Shown here: one piece after another, positions 30,438 to 37,867 of the stretch
Position numbering within the stretch: the stretch's first letter is position 1
Layout: the number at the start of each line of letters is the position of its first letter
Assembly (NCBI RefSeq): GCF_000337795.1
Contig: NZ_AOLP01000017.1
Location: 186,001-250,000, forward strand
Source: Haloferax denitrificans ATCC 35960
GTDB taxonomy: Archaea; Halobacteriota; Halobacteria; Halobacteriales; Haloferacaceae
Length of the DNA: 64,000 nucleotides
Direction: 5' to 3'
Made by a program: the position numbers and the translations under genes
Notes under the pieces: generated by a model
Database searches by the model: none
What the model was told of the DNA's origin: nothing
The model's input: only the letters and a program-made list of their open reading frames with translations

Positions 30438-30887
30438 ATGGCAACCGTGACACCCGCGGCCCGCCCGACGTGGACGGACCTCACGCGTCGCGGGCTGGCG
30501 ACCGCCGCGGTCGCAACCGTGGCGAACGCGCTCCTGTTGGCGCTCGTCCTCGAAACGGGGCTCGTCGAGCCGTTCGCGCCGCTTTCGTACCCGCCGGTCG
30601 TGCTCTTTTCGGCCGTCGGCGCGGTCGCGGCGACGTTCGTCTACGGACTGTTCGCGGCCCGCGTCGCCGACGCGGACCGGACGTTCGTCAGGGTCGCCGC
30701 CGCGGTGCTCGTGGCGTCGTTCATCCCCGACATCGGACTCCTCTACGTCGACCCCGGCGCGACGGTGCCGGGTGTGGTCGTGCTGATGGTGATGCACGTC
30801 GTCGTCGCGGCGGTCTGCGTGGCGTCGTTCACCGAACTCGGCTGGGGCGTCCCGAAGGGAACCCACCCGGACGCGACCGAGGAGTGA
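30438..30887 (+). CDS. Four-helix membrane protein (DUF6069-like)
   Basis: 149 residues. Four hydrophobic stretches are visible, at about 20-40, 50-72, 82-100 and 108-130. The pattern ATAAVATVANALLLALVLETG then PPVVLFSAVGAVAATFVYGLFAARV is like the DUF6069 family of actinobacteria and haloarchaea. Function is unknown. ATG 30438 is the first in-frame ATG and lies 170 bp after the acnA stop. Confidence 0.7.
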   Translation: MATVTPAARPTWTDLTRRGLATAAVATVANALLLALVLETGLVEPFAPLSYPPVVLFSAVGAVAATFVYGLFAARVADADRTFVRVAAAVLVASFIPDIGLLYVDPGATVPGVVVLMVMHVVVAAVCVASFTELGWGVPKGTHPDATEE

Positions 30888-30980
30888 CCGCCCGACCGCC
30901 GGCGTCCGGCCCCGACCGTACCACTGCGAGACGACCGGAGCGACGCGGCGGGTTCCCCACCACCCACTGTGCGACCACCC

Positions 30981-30996
30981 TTTAGGATAGCCTAAA
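30981..30996. promoter_or_regulatory. DtxR/IdeR-type iron box 1
   Basis: TTTAGG-ATAG-CCTAAA is a perfect inverted repeat that agrees with the core of the DtxR/IdeR operator (TTAGGTTAGCCTAA). It lies 36 bp (start to start) upstream of a second box, both ahead of a rightward operon that includes a DtxR-family gene. Iron-loaded repressor is expected to bind here. Confidence 0.75.
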
Positions 30997-31016
30997 AACC
31001 GAAGACACTATGTTGT

Positions 31017-31032
31017 TTTAGGTTGGCCTAAA
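31017..31032. promoter_or_regulatory. DtxR/IdeR-type iron box 2
   Basis: TTTAGG-TTGG-CCTAAA ends 4 bp before the ATG of the 29-codon reading frame at 31037, so occupancy would cover the transcription start of a leaderless message. It shares arms with box 1 and with box 3 at 32515. The three sites define a local iron regulon. Confidence 0.78.
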
Positions 31033-31036
31033 CAGT

Positions 31037-31126
31037 ATGGCCGACAAGGAGTCCCACCGGTCGTCGGGACCGAACCGACGCGGCGCGCTCGCGTGCGGCG
31101 GCGGAACCGCCGCGGGTGCGTGTTGA
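31037..31126 (+). pseudogene. Stump of a Tat-exported siderophore/iron-binding lipoprotein
   Basis: 29 codons: a polar lead, GPNRRGALACGGGTAAGAC, then stop. The Arg-Arg motif and Gly/Ala run look like the twin-arginine signal of haloarchaeal iron-siderophore binding lipoproteins (typically GPTRRDYL..GGG..AGC). The frame stops where the signal's hydrophobic core should continue, and no binding domain follows. Two iron boxes immediately upstream match the regulation expected of such a gene. Most likely the body was deleted; a genuine micro-protein cannot be excluded. Confidence 0.45.
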
Positions 31127-31192
31127 ACATGCGCGATTGCCTCGGCGTCGAGACCACCGGGTCGGGCGCACCGGACAGATGGGGACGCGGAC

Positions 31193-32002
31193 GTGATTGG
31201 TGACGAGGCCGCGGACGTCCGAGACGCGCTGGCCCGCGTCGAGCGCGAGCGCGAGCAGGTGCTGGCGAAGCGACGGGCCGTCGAGCGGTTCGAGCGGCGC
31301 GTGCGAAAGCTCGCCGCACAGTCCGCGCGGCCGCCGGAGGGGACCGTGCGAGCGACCGCGTGCGGGACGGCGTCGATGCCGGCGGCGACCCGGCGAGACG
31401 CCGCCGGCGGGGGACGGCGACGGGTCCGCGAACTGTTCGCCGAGACGATACGCGCCCACAGCGTCGCCGACGGGGACGAGTCCGAACCGCTCTCGGTGAC
31501 GATTCGCGAGGAGTTCGGACCGGAGGTCTCGGCGGCGCTCGATTCTGACACGGGAGGCCGGTTCACGCCGGCGGTCAAGGAAGCGGTCGTGTCGGCGGCG
31601 GTGGACCGGAAACGCGGCCTCGACGGGATGCGTCGGGCGCTCGACGGCGAGGAGCGGTCGCTCCGAGCGGCGCTCGCCGTGCTCGACGAGTGCGAAGACT
31701 GGCTGGTGCGGGCGGACGAGACGCCGCTTTCGGGACTGGGGTTCGACGCCCTCCGGCGGCGTCACGAGGCGCTCGCCGACCGCCGCGAGGCGTGCGACCG
31801 ACTGGTCCGCGAGCGACAGCGTCGTCTCGGCGGGGCGACCCACCACACCGCGGCGGTCGAAGTCGACCACCGACTGCTCGCGGCGTATCTCTACGAGGAC
31901 CGCGCGACCGACTACCCGGTCTTGGCGGCCGCGACCCGCGTTGACGGCGTCTGTGCGGACTGTCAGCGGGCCGTCCGCGACCACCTCGTCCGCCGCGTAT
32001 GA
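31193..32002 (+). CDS. Coiled-coil haloarchaeal protein of unknown function (DUF7260-like)
   Basis: 269 residues, mainly charged helices: ALARVEREREQVLAKRRAVERFERRVRKL at the start and a second helical run at about 135-220. A CADCQRAVRDHL motif near the C-terminus may be a half zinc site. No membrane segment is seen. GTG 31193 is the only reasonable start. The stop overlaps the ATG of the DtxR-family gene by four bases, so the two proteins are made together from the iron-box promoter region. It may modulate that regulator; this is inference. Confidence 0.7.
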   Translation: MIGDEAADVRDALARVEREREQVLAKRRAVERFERRVRKLAAQSARPPEGTVRATACGTASMPAATRRDAAGGGRRRVRELFAETIRAHSVADGDESEPLSVTIREEFGPEVSAALDSDTGGRFTPAVKEAVVSAAVDRKRGLDGMRRALDGEERSLRAALAVLDECEDWLVRADETPLSGLGFDALRRRHEALADRREACDRLVRERQRRLGGATHHTAAVEVDHRLLAAYLYEDRATDYPVLAAATRVDGVCADCQRAVRDHLVRRV

Positions 32003-32433
32003 TCGGCGCGCCGCAGTACCTCCTCACGCTGTACATCGCCGAGCGGGAGGGCGACGAGGAGACGCCGATTTCGCCGGGCTACGTCGCCGACGCGCTCGAC
32101 CGCTCGCCGCCCGCGGCGACAGAGCGCCTCCAGAACCTCGACGCCAAGGGGCTCGTGGAGTACGAGCCGTACGAGGGCGCGACGCTCACGGCGGAGGGCC
32201 GCGACGCGGCCACGGACCTCTACGACACCTACCGGACCCTCTCGCGGTTCTGCCGGGACGTGCTCGGCCTCGACGACCACGAAGACGAGGCGATGGAACT
32301 CGTCGGAAACGTCAGCCAGACAGTCGCCGAGCGCCTCGCGGCGACACTGCTCCGCGACGAGGCCGACCGCGACGAGGCGGACGGGAGCACCGAGACGGGG
32401 TCGCAGTCGTCGCCCGACACGCTCGCGGAGTGA
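31999..32433 (+). CDS. DtxR-family transcriptional regulator with degenerate metal sites
   Basis: 144 residues. The N-terminal winged helix (PQYLLTLYIAEREGDEETPISPGYVADALDRSPPAATERLQNLDAKGLVEYEPYEG) and the dimer domain (FCRDVLGLDDHEDEAMELVGNVS) match the DtxR/SirR family. My alignment to C. diphtheriae DtxR puts Gln, Met, Val and Gly where the primary metal ligands M10, C102, E105 and H106 should be, and H79 and E83 are also replaced. The protein may therefore not sense iron in the usual way. The C-terminus is short and acidic, with no SH3-like domain. It is coupled to 31193-32002. Confidence 0.82.
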   Translation: MIGAPQYLLTLYIAEREGDEETPISPGYVADALDRSPPAATERLQNLDAKGLVEYEPYEGATLTAEGRDAATDLYDTYRTLSRFCRDVLGLDDHEDEAMELVGNVSQTVAERLAATLLRDEADRDEADGSTETGSQSSPDTLAE

Positions 32434-32514
32434 ACGAGTCGAGCGGGACCGCAGAAAGTGCTAGTTGTCAACAATTGTCACGAATTCGCCGGGTCAGAAC
32501 CGCACCCTTTTTGT

Positions 32515-32530
32515 TTTAGGTATCCCTAAA
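32515..32530. promoter_or_regulatory. DtxR/IdeR-type iron box 3
   Basis: TTTAGG-TATC-CCTAAA lies 8 bp before the ATG of the 55-residue protein at 32539, overlapping the expected transcription start. Arms are the same as in boxes 1 and 2. Confidence 0.75.
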
Positions 32531-32538
32531 GTCTCGCA

Positions 32539-32706
32539 ATGGCCGCAGGTACGCAGTCGAACTCTGAATCCGCGTCGGAGCCCGACCGACCCGACTCCCC
32601 CGAGATATCCGTCTGCAAGGGCGGACCGGGGAAGTCGGTGTTCATGGAGTCGGGCAACAGCGACGGCTGGATTTCGAGCGACGTGACTATCGACGTCACT
32701 CGGTAA
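32539..32706 (+). CDS. Small acidic protein behind an iron box (DUF7331-like)
   Basis: 55 residues. The N-terminal half is disordered and acidic. The C-terminal half, with KGGPGKSVFMESGNSDGWISSDVTIDV, resembles small haloarchaeal proteins I recall as DUF7331. It has no membrane segment and a single Cys (SVCKGG). The iron box just upstream predicts induction under iron limitation. A role in iron economy is plausible but unproven. Confidence 0.65.
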   Translation: MAAGTQSNSESASEPDRPDSPEISVCKGGPGKSVFMESGNSDGWISSDVTIDVTR

Positions 32707-32879
32707 CGCCAGACCCCACTCGGTAACGCCCCACCTCATGCGGTTCCGTCCCGTCCAAAGGAGCGTGCTCGGGTCGCGACCGCGGCGAGTACGGTCGCTA
32801 CGCGTCCAACGGGGTTCCGCGAGAAAACGGTCGGTCGTCGGAGCGGGGACCGAGTCCTCCGACGCGTCGGCGACGACGC

Positions 32880-33410
32880 TTACTGAACGAGCGTGTCGTC
32901 TTCGAGGTAGTGGTCGATGACGTGGGCGTGTTCTTCGATTTCGATGAGTTGCTCGCGGAGCATGTGGGCCGTCGCGTGGTCGCCGAGACCCGCGGCGAGT
33001 TCGATGTGCTCGCGGTAGCTCTCGATGATGTCGCCGTACATTTCGAGGTCGTTCTCCAGCGACGTGCGGATGTCGTAGACGTCCTCGTCCTCGGGCTCGA
33101 CGGTCGCGGCCTCGCTCAGCGCGGGCATGCTGGCGTGGGGGACGCCGCCGATGGACTGGAGGCGCTCTGCGATTTCGTCCGCGGCCGTCTCGACGTCCTC
33201 GTAGGCCTCCTGAAGGAACTCGTGGAGGCGGAGGTGTTCCGCACCCTCGACGTTCCAGTGATGTTTGTGGAGCTGGTGGTACAGGACGTACGCGTCCGCG
33301 AGGTCGGTGTTCAGCGCTTCGATTATCTGTTCGGCCTTCTCGGTGTCGAGTCGAACCGGGTTGTCGCCGACACTGCCTGCTTCCTTGAGGACTGACTTCT
33401 GTGTGCTCAT
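32880..33410 (-). CDS. dpsA: DpsA, ferritin-like DNA-protecting/iron-storage protein
   Basis: 176 residues forming a four-helix ferritin-like bundle. The Dps ferroxidase site spans subunits: HKHHWNVEG and the following HEFLQEAYEDVETAADEIAERLQSIGG supply His, Asp and Glu ligands. The protein assembles as a 12-mer that oxidises Fe(II) with peroxide and stores iron. A TATA-like AAGTATTAAG lies about 29 bases before the ATG, and a half iron box (GCCTAAAA) lies near 33475. It closes the local iron island. Confidence 0.95.
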   Translation of the reverse strand: MSTQKSVLKEAGSVGDNPVRLDTEKAEQIIEALNTDLADAYVLYHQLHKHHWNVEGAEHLRLHEFLQEAYEDVETAADEIAERLQSIGGVPHASMPALSEAATVEPEDEDVYDIRTSLENDLEMYGDIIESYREHIELAAGLGDHATAHMLREQLIEIEEHAHVIDHYLEDDTLVQ

Positions 33411-33853
33411 CTCGACTGGTAGTTGGGGCTGAGGCCACTTAATACTTATCCGAGAACGAACAATTTTTCGTGTCGCCTAAAATCTCGTTTGTCGAAATTG
33501 GCCAATCGCTTCGAAAACGGCGAATGAAGCGTGTGAACTGGGTGCACGGGGTCGAACGGCTCGACCGAAAGAGGGCGTCCGGTTCGCACCATATATCACA
33601 TCTATTATGCTATTTTTCGCTCGGCCAGTCGCCGTTTCGTGCGGTTCGGTCAGTGCGAACGGAGACCCGGTTCCGCGAGTCCGAGCCGGCCGCGAACCAC
33701 CGTGTGCTCCACCGCGTCCGCGACGGTTCGGTCGTTCGACCAACACCCTTTTGCGCGGTGCCGTCCAGCGAATAGCCGTGTTCCGACCAGTGCCTAGCGC
33801 GGCCGACGACTCGCCGACGCGCGGCGTCACCGACCGCGTGCGGGGGGCGTAAG
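33411..33853. other. 443-bp intergenic region without a supported gene
   Basis: This stretch holds the dpsA promoter (TATA near 33440, half iron box near 33475). An AT-rich island with ATATATCACATCTATTATG lies near 33590-33610, and GC-rich sequence follows up to the GTG of the next gene. Open frames on either strand here have Arg/Ser/Pro-rich translations that look like noise. Confidence 0.5.
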
Positions 33854-34534
33854 GTGTTCGCCGACGCCCTCCGGTACCCGTTTGCGGACCGCACGCGAGT
33901 CGACGGCACCGCGACGTGCCTCGTCGCGCTCCTTCTCGCCGTGACACTCCTCCGCCTCGCGGCGCGGCTCTGGCCCGACCTCACGTTTCTGGCGCCGGCG
34001 CTGGTCGGCGTCGTCCCGCTTTTCGCCTTCTTCGGTCTCGTCGGCGGCGTGCTCGCCGGCGACGGCTTTCCCCCGGTGGCGACGACCGAGACGCTCAGGC
34101 TCGCCGGGCGACTGCTCGGCGTCGCCGCCGTCTACCTCCTTCCGGCCGCGGTCACCGTCGTCGCCGTCGCCTACGTGACCGCGACCGGGACGGTTCCGGC
34201 CGTACTGACCGGCGTGACAACGGCGATGCTCGCGACCGTCGCGCTACTCGTCACGGTCGTCTGCGCGTATCTCCTACCGGCCGCGGCCGCCGTGAGCGTC
34301 CGCGAGGGACTCCGCGCCGGGCTTCGACGAAACGCCCTTGGCGGGACGGTCTCGGCGACGTACTTCCTCGCGTGGGTGGGCGCGGCCGTCCTCGTCGTCC
34401 TCTCGTGGAGCGCGCTCGCGGCGACGATTTCGCGGAGCGTCGCCGCCCTCCTGGCGCTCGGGTGGTGCGCGTACGCCCACGTCGCCGCCGCGGCGCTCAT
34501 CGCCGAAGGCGTCGACCGAACCCACCACTGGTGA
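33854..34534 (+). CDS. Multi-pass membrane protein (DUF4013 family)
   Basis: 226 residues. The N-terminal FADALRYPFADRTRV is typical of haloarchaeal DUF4013 proteins, followed by six hydrophobic segments across the chain. No catalytic motif is present. The start is GTG (GTG-TTC-GCC); no in-frame ATG fits. It is convergent with the ABC ATPase gene. Function unknown. Confidence 0.75.
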   Translation: MFADALRYPFADRTRVDGTATCLVALLLAVTLLRLAARLWPDLTFLAPALVGVVPLFAFFGLVGGVLAGDGFPPVATTETLRLAGRLLGVAAVYLLPAAVTVVAVAYVTATGTVPAVLTGVTTAMLATVALLVTVVCAYLLPAAAAVSVREGLRAGLRRNALGGTVSATYFLAWVGAAVLVVLSWSALAATISRSVAALLALGWCAYAHVAAAALIAEGVDRTHHW

Positions 34535-34579
34535 GAAGCGGCGCGCGGTCGAACGACGGGAAAAGGAGTTCCAGTCCGG

Positions 34580-35731
34580 TTAGCTGAGGTCGATCTGCTG
34601 TGCGGCTTCCTCCATCGACCGGTTGTGGAGCGCCTCACCCGTGTTGCGGTCGAAGAGGTGAATCGCCTCCTCCGGAATCCGCGCGACCACCGCCTCGCCC
34701 GAACTGACGGGGGTGAGGCCGTCCGTGGTCGCGACCAGCGTCGCCGCGCCCTCGGAGTCCGCGTCGGGGTCGAACTGCAGGTACAGCGTGTTCTCGTCGC
34801 CCATCGGTTCGACGACGTCGACCGTCATCTCGAAGTCGTGGTCGCCGCCCGCGGCCTCGACGAGTTCGACGGACTCGGGTCGGATTCCGAGGACGAGGTC
34901 GGTCACGTCGCCGACGTCGTCGCGTATCTCCGCGCCGACCGGGTACTCGAAGGCGTCGCCGACCAGGCGGTCGCCTTCGAGCGTCACGTCGAAGAAGTTC
35001 ATCGACGGCTCGCCGAGGAAGCTGGCGACGAACTGGTTCGCGGGCTCGTGGTAACACTCGAGCGGCGTCGCAATCTGCTGGAGCTCCCCGCCGTCGAGGA
35101 TGGCGATTCGGTCGCCCATCGTCATCGCCTCCGTCTGGTCGTGGGTGACGTAGACGGTCGTGACGCCGAGGTCGTCTTGGAGCCGCTGGAGCTCCGTCCG
35201 CATCTGCGCGCGGAGCTTCGCGTCGAGGTTCGAAAGCGGCTCGTCCATCAGGAACACCTCGGGGTCGCGCACGATGGCGCGGCCGAGCGCGACGCGCTGT
35301 TGCTGGCCGCCCGAGAGGTCGCTCGGCTTCCGGTCCAGCAGGCTCGGGATGTCGAGGAGGTCGGCCGTCTCCGAGACCATCCGGCTGATTTCGTCGTCCG
35401 GGAGGTCCGTCGACTCCTCCAGGCCGAACGACATGTTCTGGCGGACGGTCATGTGCGGGTACAGCGCGTACGACTGAAACACCATCGCGATGTCCCGTTC
35501 CTGAGAGGGGACGTCGTTGATGACGCGGTCGCCGAGCGAAATCGTGCCCGACGTAATCGTCTCCAGGCCCGCGATCATCCGGAGCGTCGTCGACTTCCCA
35601 CAGCCCGATGGGCCGACGACGACGAGGAACTCCCCGTCGTCGATCGACATCGAGATGTCGTCGACAGCGACGATTTCGTCGTCGCCGTCCTGGAACGTCT
35701 TCGTTATCGAATCGAGTTCAAGCGTTGCCAT
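34580..35731 (-). CDS. Sugar ABC transporter ATP-binding protein (second importer)
   Basis: 383 residues. Walker A is GPSGCGKST, signature LSGGQQQR, Walker B EVFLMDEPLSNLD, followed by a C-terminal TOBE domain. It closely resembles the ATPase at 3879-5018 and belongs to the CUT1 carbohydrate group. It is last in an operon of binding protein, two permeases and ATPase, 117 bp behind the second permease. Its product should energise that channel; sharing between the two importers is possible, as for MsmX. Confidence 0.92.
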   Translation of the reverse strand: MATLELDSITKTFQDGDDEIVAVDDISMSIDDGEFLVVVGPSGCGKSTTLRMIAGLETITSGTISLGDRVINDVPSQERDIAMVFQSYALYPHMTVRQNMSFGLEESTDLPDDEISRMVSETADLLDIPSLLDRKPSDLSGGQQQRVALGRAIVRDPEVFLMDEPLSNLDAKLRAQMRTELQRLQDDLGVTTVYVTHDQTEAMTMGDRIAILDGGELQQIATPLECYHEPANQFVASFLGEPSMNFFDVTLEGDRLVGDAFEYPVGAEIRDDVGDVTDLVLGIRPESVELVEAAGGDHDFEMTVDVVEPMGDENTLYLQFDPDADSEGAATLVATTDGLTPVSSGEAVVARIPEEAIHLFDRNTGEALHNRSMEEAAQQIDLS

Positions 35732-35848
35732 ATCTCTGAGTAGGTATCGTTAGTGAGCTGTCGGTTCCGCGCCGCGGCGAGCGCCTCCGGCGGTCGCGGT
35801 CGCCGTTCGAGTCGGCCTCGACGGCGGCCACGTCCCTGTGACGACGCG

Positions 35849-36793
35849 TCACGCGGCCACCCCCTCGGCGAACTCGTCGCCGAAGAAGATGTACACCGCG
35901 AGCGTCGGGAGCGCCGCGAAGAACGCCCCGGCCATCCGGAGCGCGAAGTCCTGTCCCTCCATCGAGGTGCCGAGCCCGGCGAGAATCAACACGACGGGGG
36001 CCGCGGGACTCGACTCCGTCGAGACGAGCACCAGCGTGAACAGGAGGTCGTTCCATATCTGGGTGAACTGGTAGATGAGGACGACGGCGAACATCGGCCC
36101 CGAAAGCGGGAAGACGATGCGCCGGTACACCCGACGGAGCGTCGCCCCGTCGAGGCGCGCGGACTCTATCATCTCTTCGCTCATCGTCTTGTAGTACGTC
36201 CGGAACAGGAGCGTACAAATCGGAATCCCGTAGGCGACGTGCGTCACCACGAGCTCGACGATGCCGACGTAGTCGTCCGGGATACCGAGCGCCCAGACGA
36301 ACGAAAGCAGGTCGGTGAGCTGAGCCCACTGCGACCAGAACTGCGTCAGCGGCACCAACACGGCCTGGTACGGGATGAAGATGCCCGCGATGATGAGCGC
36401 CAGCACCAGCGCCTTGTACGACTGCTTCCAGTCGGGAATCGTCAGCCCGTACGCCGTGATGCTCCCGACGAACGCCGAGATAATCGTCGCGGGCACGGCG
36501 TACAGCATGCTGTTGCCCATCCCTCGCAGGAGGGCTTCGACCGCCGCCTGCCACTTCGCCAGCGTGAACCCGGACGGTCCGGGCGGGGCGAACGGCGCGG
36601 TCTGGACGATTGCGGTCCCGGTCTTGATCGACGTGACCAACCCGGACTCGATTGGGACGAGATAGAACCCCGCCGCCAACAGCAGGACGACGTACAGACC
36701 GGCGTCCTCTATCGTCATCTGCTCGACGTTCCGGCGTAGCCGGTCCGTGATCGTCGCCGTTCCGCCGTCCGTTCGAAGCGTGTCGTCTTTCAT
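35849..36793 (-). CDS. Sugar ABC transporter permease, MalG type (second importer)
   Basis: 314 residues with six membrane segments, first about 30-50 (AGLYVVLLLAAGFYLVPI). The EAA loop reads SEEMIESARLDGATLRRVYRRIVFPLS. The ATG at 36793 overlaps the stop of the upstream permease (ATGA). A longer open frame extends upstream, but it translates the other permease out of frame and was discarded. Together the two permeases form the channel. Confidence 0.9.
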   Translation of the reverse strand: MKDDTLRTDGGTATITDRLRRNVEQMTIEDAGLYVVLLLAAGFYLVPIESGLVTSIKTGTAIVQTAPFAPPGPSGFTLAKWQAAVEALLRGMGNSMLYAVPATIISAFVGSITAYGLTIPDWKQSYKALVLALIIAGIFIPYQAVLVPLTQFWSQWAQLTDLLSFVWALGIPDDYVGIVELVVTHVAYGIPICTLLFRTYYKTMSEEMIESARLDGATLRRVYRRIVFPLSGPMFAVVLIYQFTQIWNDLLFTLVLVSTESSPAAPVVLILAGLGTSMEGQDFALRMAGAFFAALPTLAVYIFFGDEFAEGVAA

Positions 36794-37857
36794 AGGTTGT
36801 TCCTCCGGAATTCGTAGACGAGGTACGGGCCGATGACGCCGAGCGCCATCGCGAAGAGGACGATTGCAATCGCCGCGCCGTACGCCCAGTTGAGGTTCGC
36901 GTACGCCTCGCGGACCATCTTCGTCGCCAAGATGTCGGCACCGTTCGGCGGCCGGTAGCCGCCGACCAGCGAGTAGAGGAAGTCGAACGCCTTCATGCCG
37001 AACACCATCAGCACGACGGCGGCGCTTATCGTCGCGCCCTTCAACTGCGGGATGATGACCCGCCAGTACATCTTCAGCGTCGACGCGCCGTCGACTTTCG
37101 CCGCCTCGTAGTGCTCGTCCGGAATCGCGCGGAGTCCGGCGAGGTACACGACCATCGCGTACCCGGAGAACTGCCACATCAACGCGAAGATGACCGCCCA
37201 GAGGACGATGTTCTGATCGCCGAGCCAGCTAATCGGGCCGAGTCCGAAAACGCCGATGACGCGGTTGGCAATCCCGTTGTTGAAGTTGTAAATCCACAGC
37301 CAGAACTGCGCCGTCACGACGAACGAGAGGCTCATCGGCAGGAGATAGATCGTCCGGAACGAGTTCTCGAACCGGATTCCGCGGTCGATCAGAATCGCCA
37401 GTATGAGGCCGACCGCGAGCGTCCCTGCCGTGAACGCGACGAGCAGGATGAACGTGTTGACCGCGGCGTCGATGAACCCCGAGTCCGCGAGCGCCCGCGT
37501 GTACATCTCGAAGTCGAGGTTCGAGTAGTCCGGCGCGTTCGCGAACCGCTGGTAGTCGGTCAGCGAGATGAGGAAGTTCCAGATGACCGCGCCGTAGACG
37601 AAAAGCCCCATCAGCAGGAACGGCGGAATCCAGAAGATCGACGATTCGAGGAAGTCGCTTCCGAGCCGACCGTCTATCCCCGCGGCGAGGCGGTCCAAGA
37701 CGCCCGGTTCGGAACCCGGGTTCCGGGAGTCCTCGCTCACGACGCCACCGTCGGTACGGACCGCGTCGCGCCCGCCTTCGTCACCGTCGCCGACCCGCTG
37801 GTCGTCGCTAGCACTGAGGTTGATCGCGCGGCGCACTCGTTGGTAAAAATTTGACAT
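36790..37857 (-). CDS. Sugar ABC transporter permease, MalF type (second importer)
   Basis: 355 residues. A hydrophilic, Asp/Gly-rich N-terminal region of about 75 residues precedes six membrane segments (first about 78-100, SIFWIPPFLLMGLFVYGAVIW). The EAA loop is DEHYEAAKVDGASTLKMYWRVIIPQ. The start ATG 37857 (MSNFYQRVRRAI) lies 10 bp after the binding-protein stop; further upstream codons overlap that gene. The long N-terminal extension is unusual among MalF-like proteins outside haloarchaea. Confidence 0.9.
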   Translation of the reverse strand: MSNFYQRVRRAINLSASDDQRVGDGDEGGRDAVRTDGGVVSEDSRNPGSEPGVLDRLAAGIDGRLGSDFLESSIFWIPPFLLMGLFVYGAVIWNFLISLTDYQRFANAPDYSNLDFEMYTRALADSGFIDAAVNTFILLVAFTAGTLAVGLILAILIDRGIRFENSFRTIYLLPMSLSFVVTAQFWLWIYNFNNGIANRVIGVFGLGPISWLGDQNIVLWAVIFALMWQFSGYAMVVYLAGLRAIPDEHYEAAKVDGASTLKMYWRVIIPQLKGATISAAVVLMVFGMKAFDFLYSLVGGYRPPNGADILATKMVREAYANLNWAYGAAIAIVLFAMALGVIGPYLVYEFRRNNL

Positions 37858-37867
37858 TTCTTGCGGT

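Noticed and set aside
33470..33485. Fourth iron box upstream of dpsA
   Set aside because: Only a half site (GCCTAAAA) is present, with no matching arm on the other side.
33477..33947. 156-codon minus-strand frame between dpsA and the DUF4013 gene
   Set aside because: Arg/Ser/Thr/Pro-rich with no motif, and it runs across the likely promoter and start of the DUF4013 gene.
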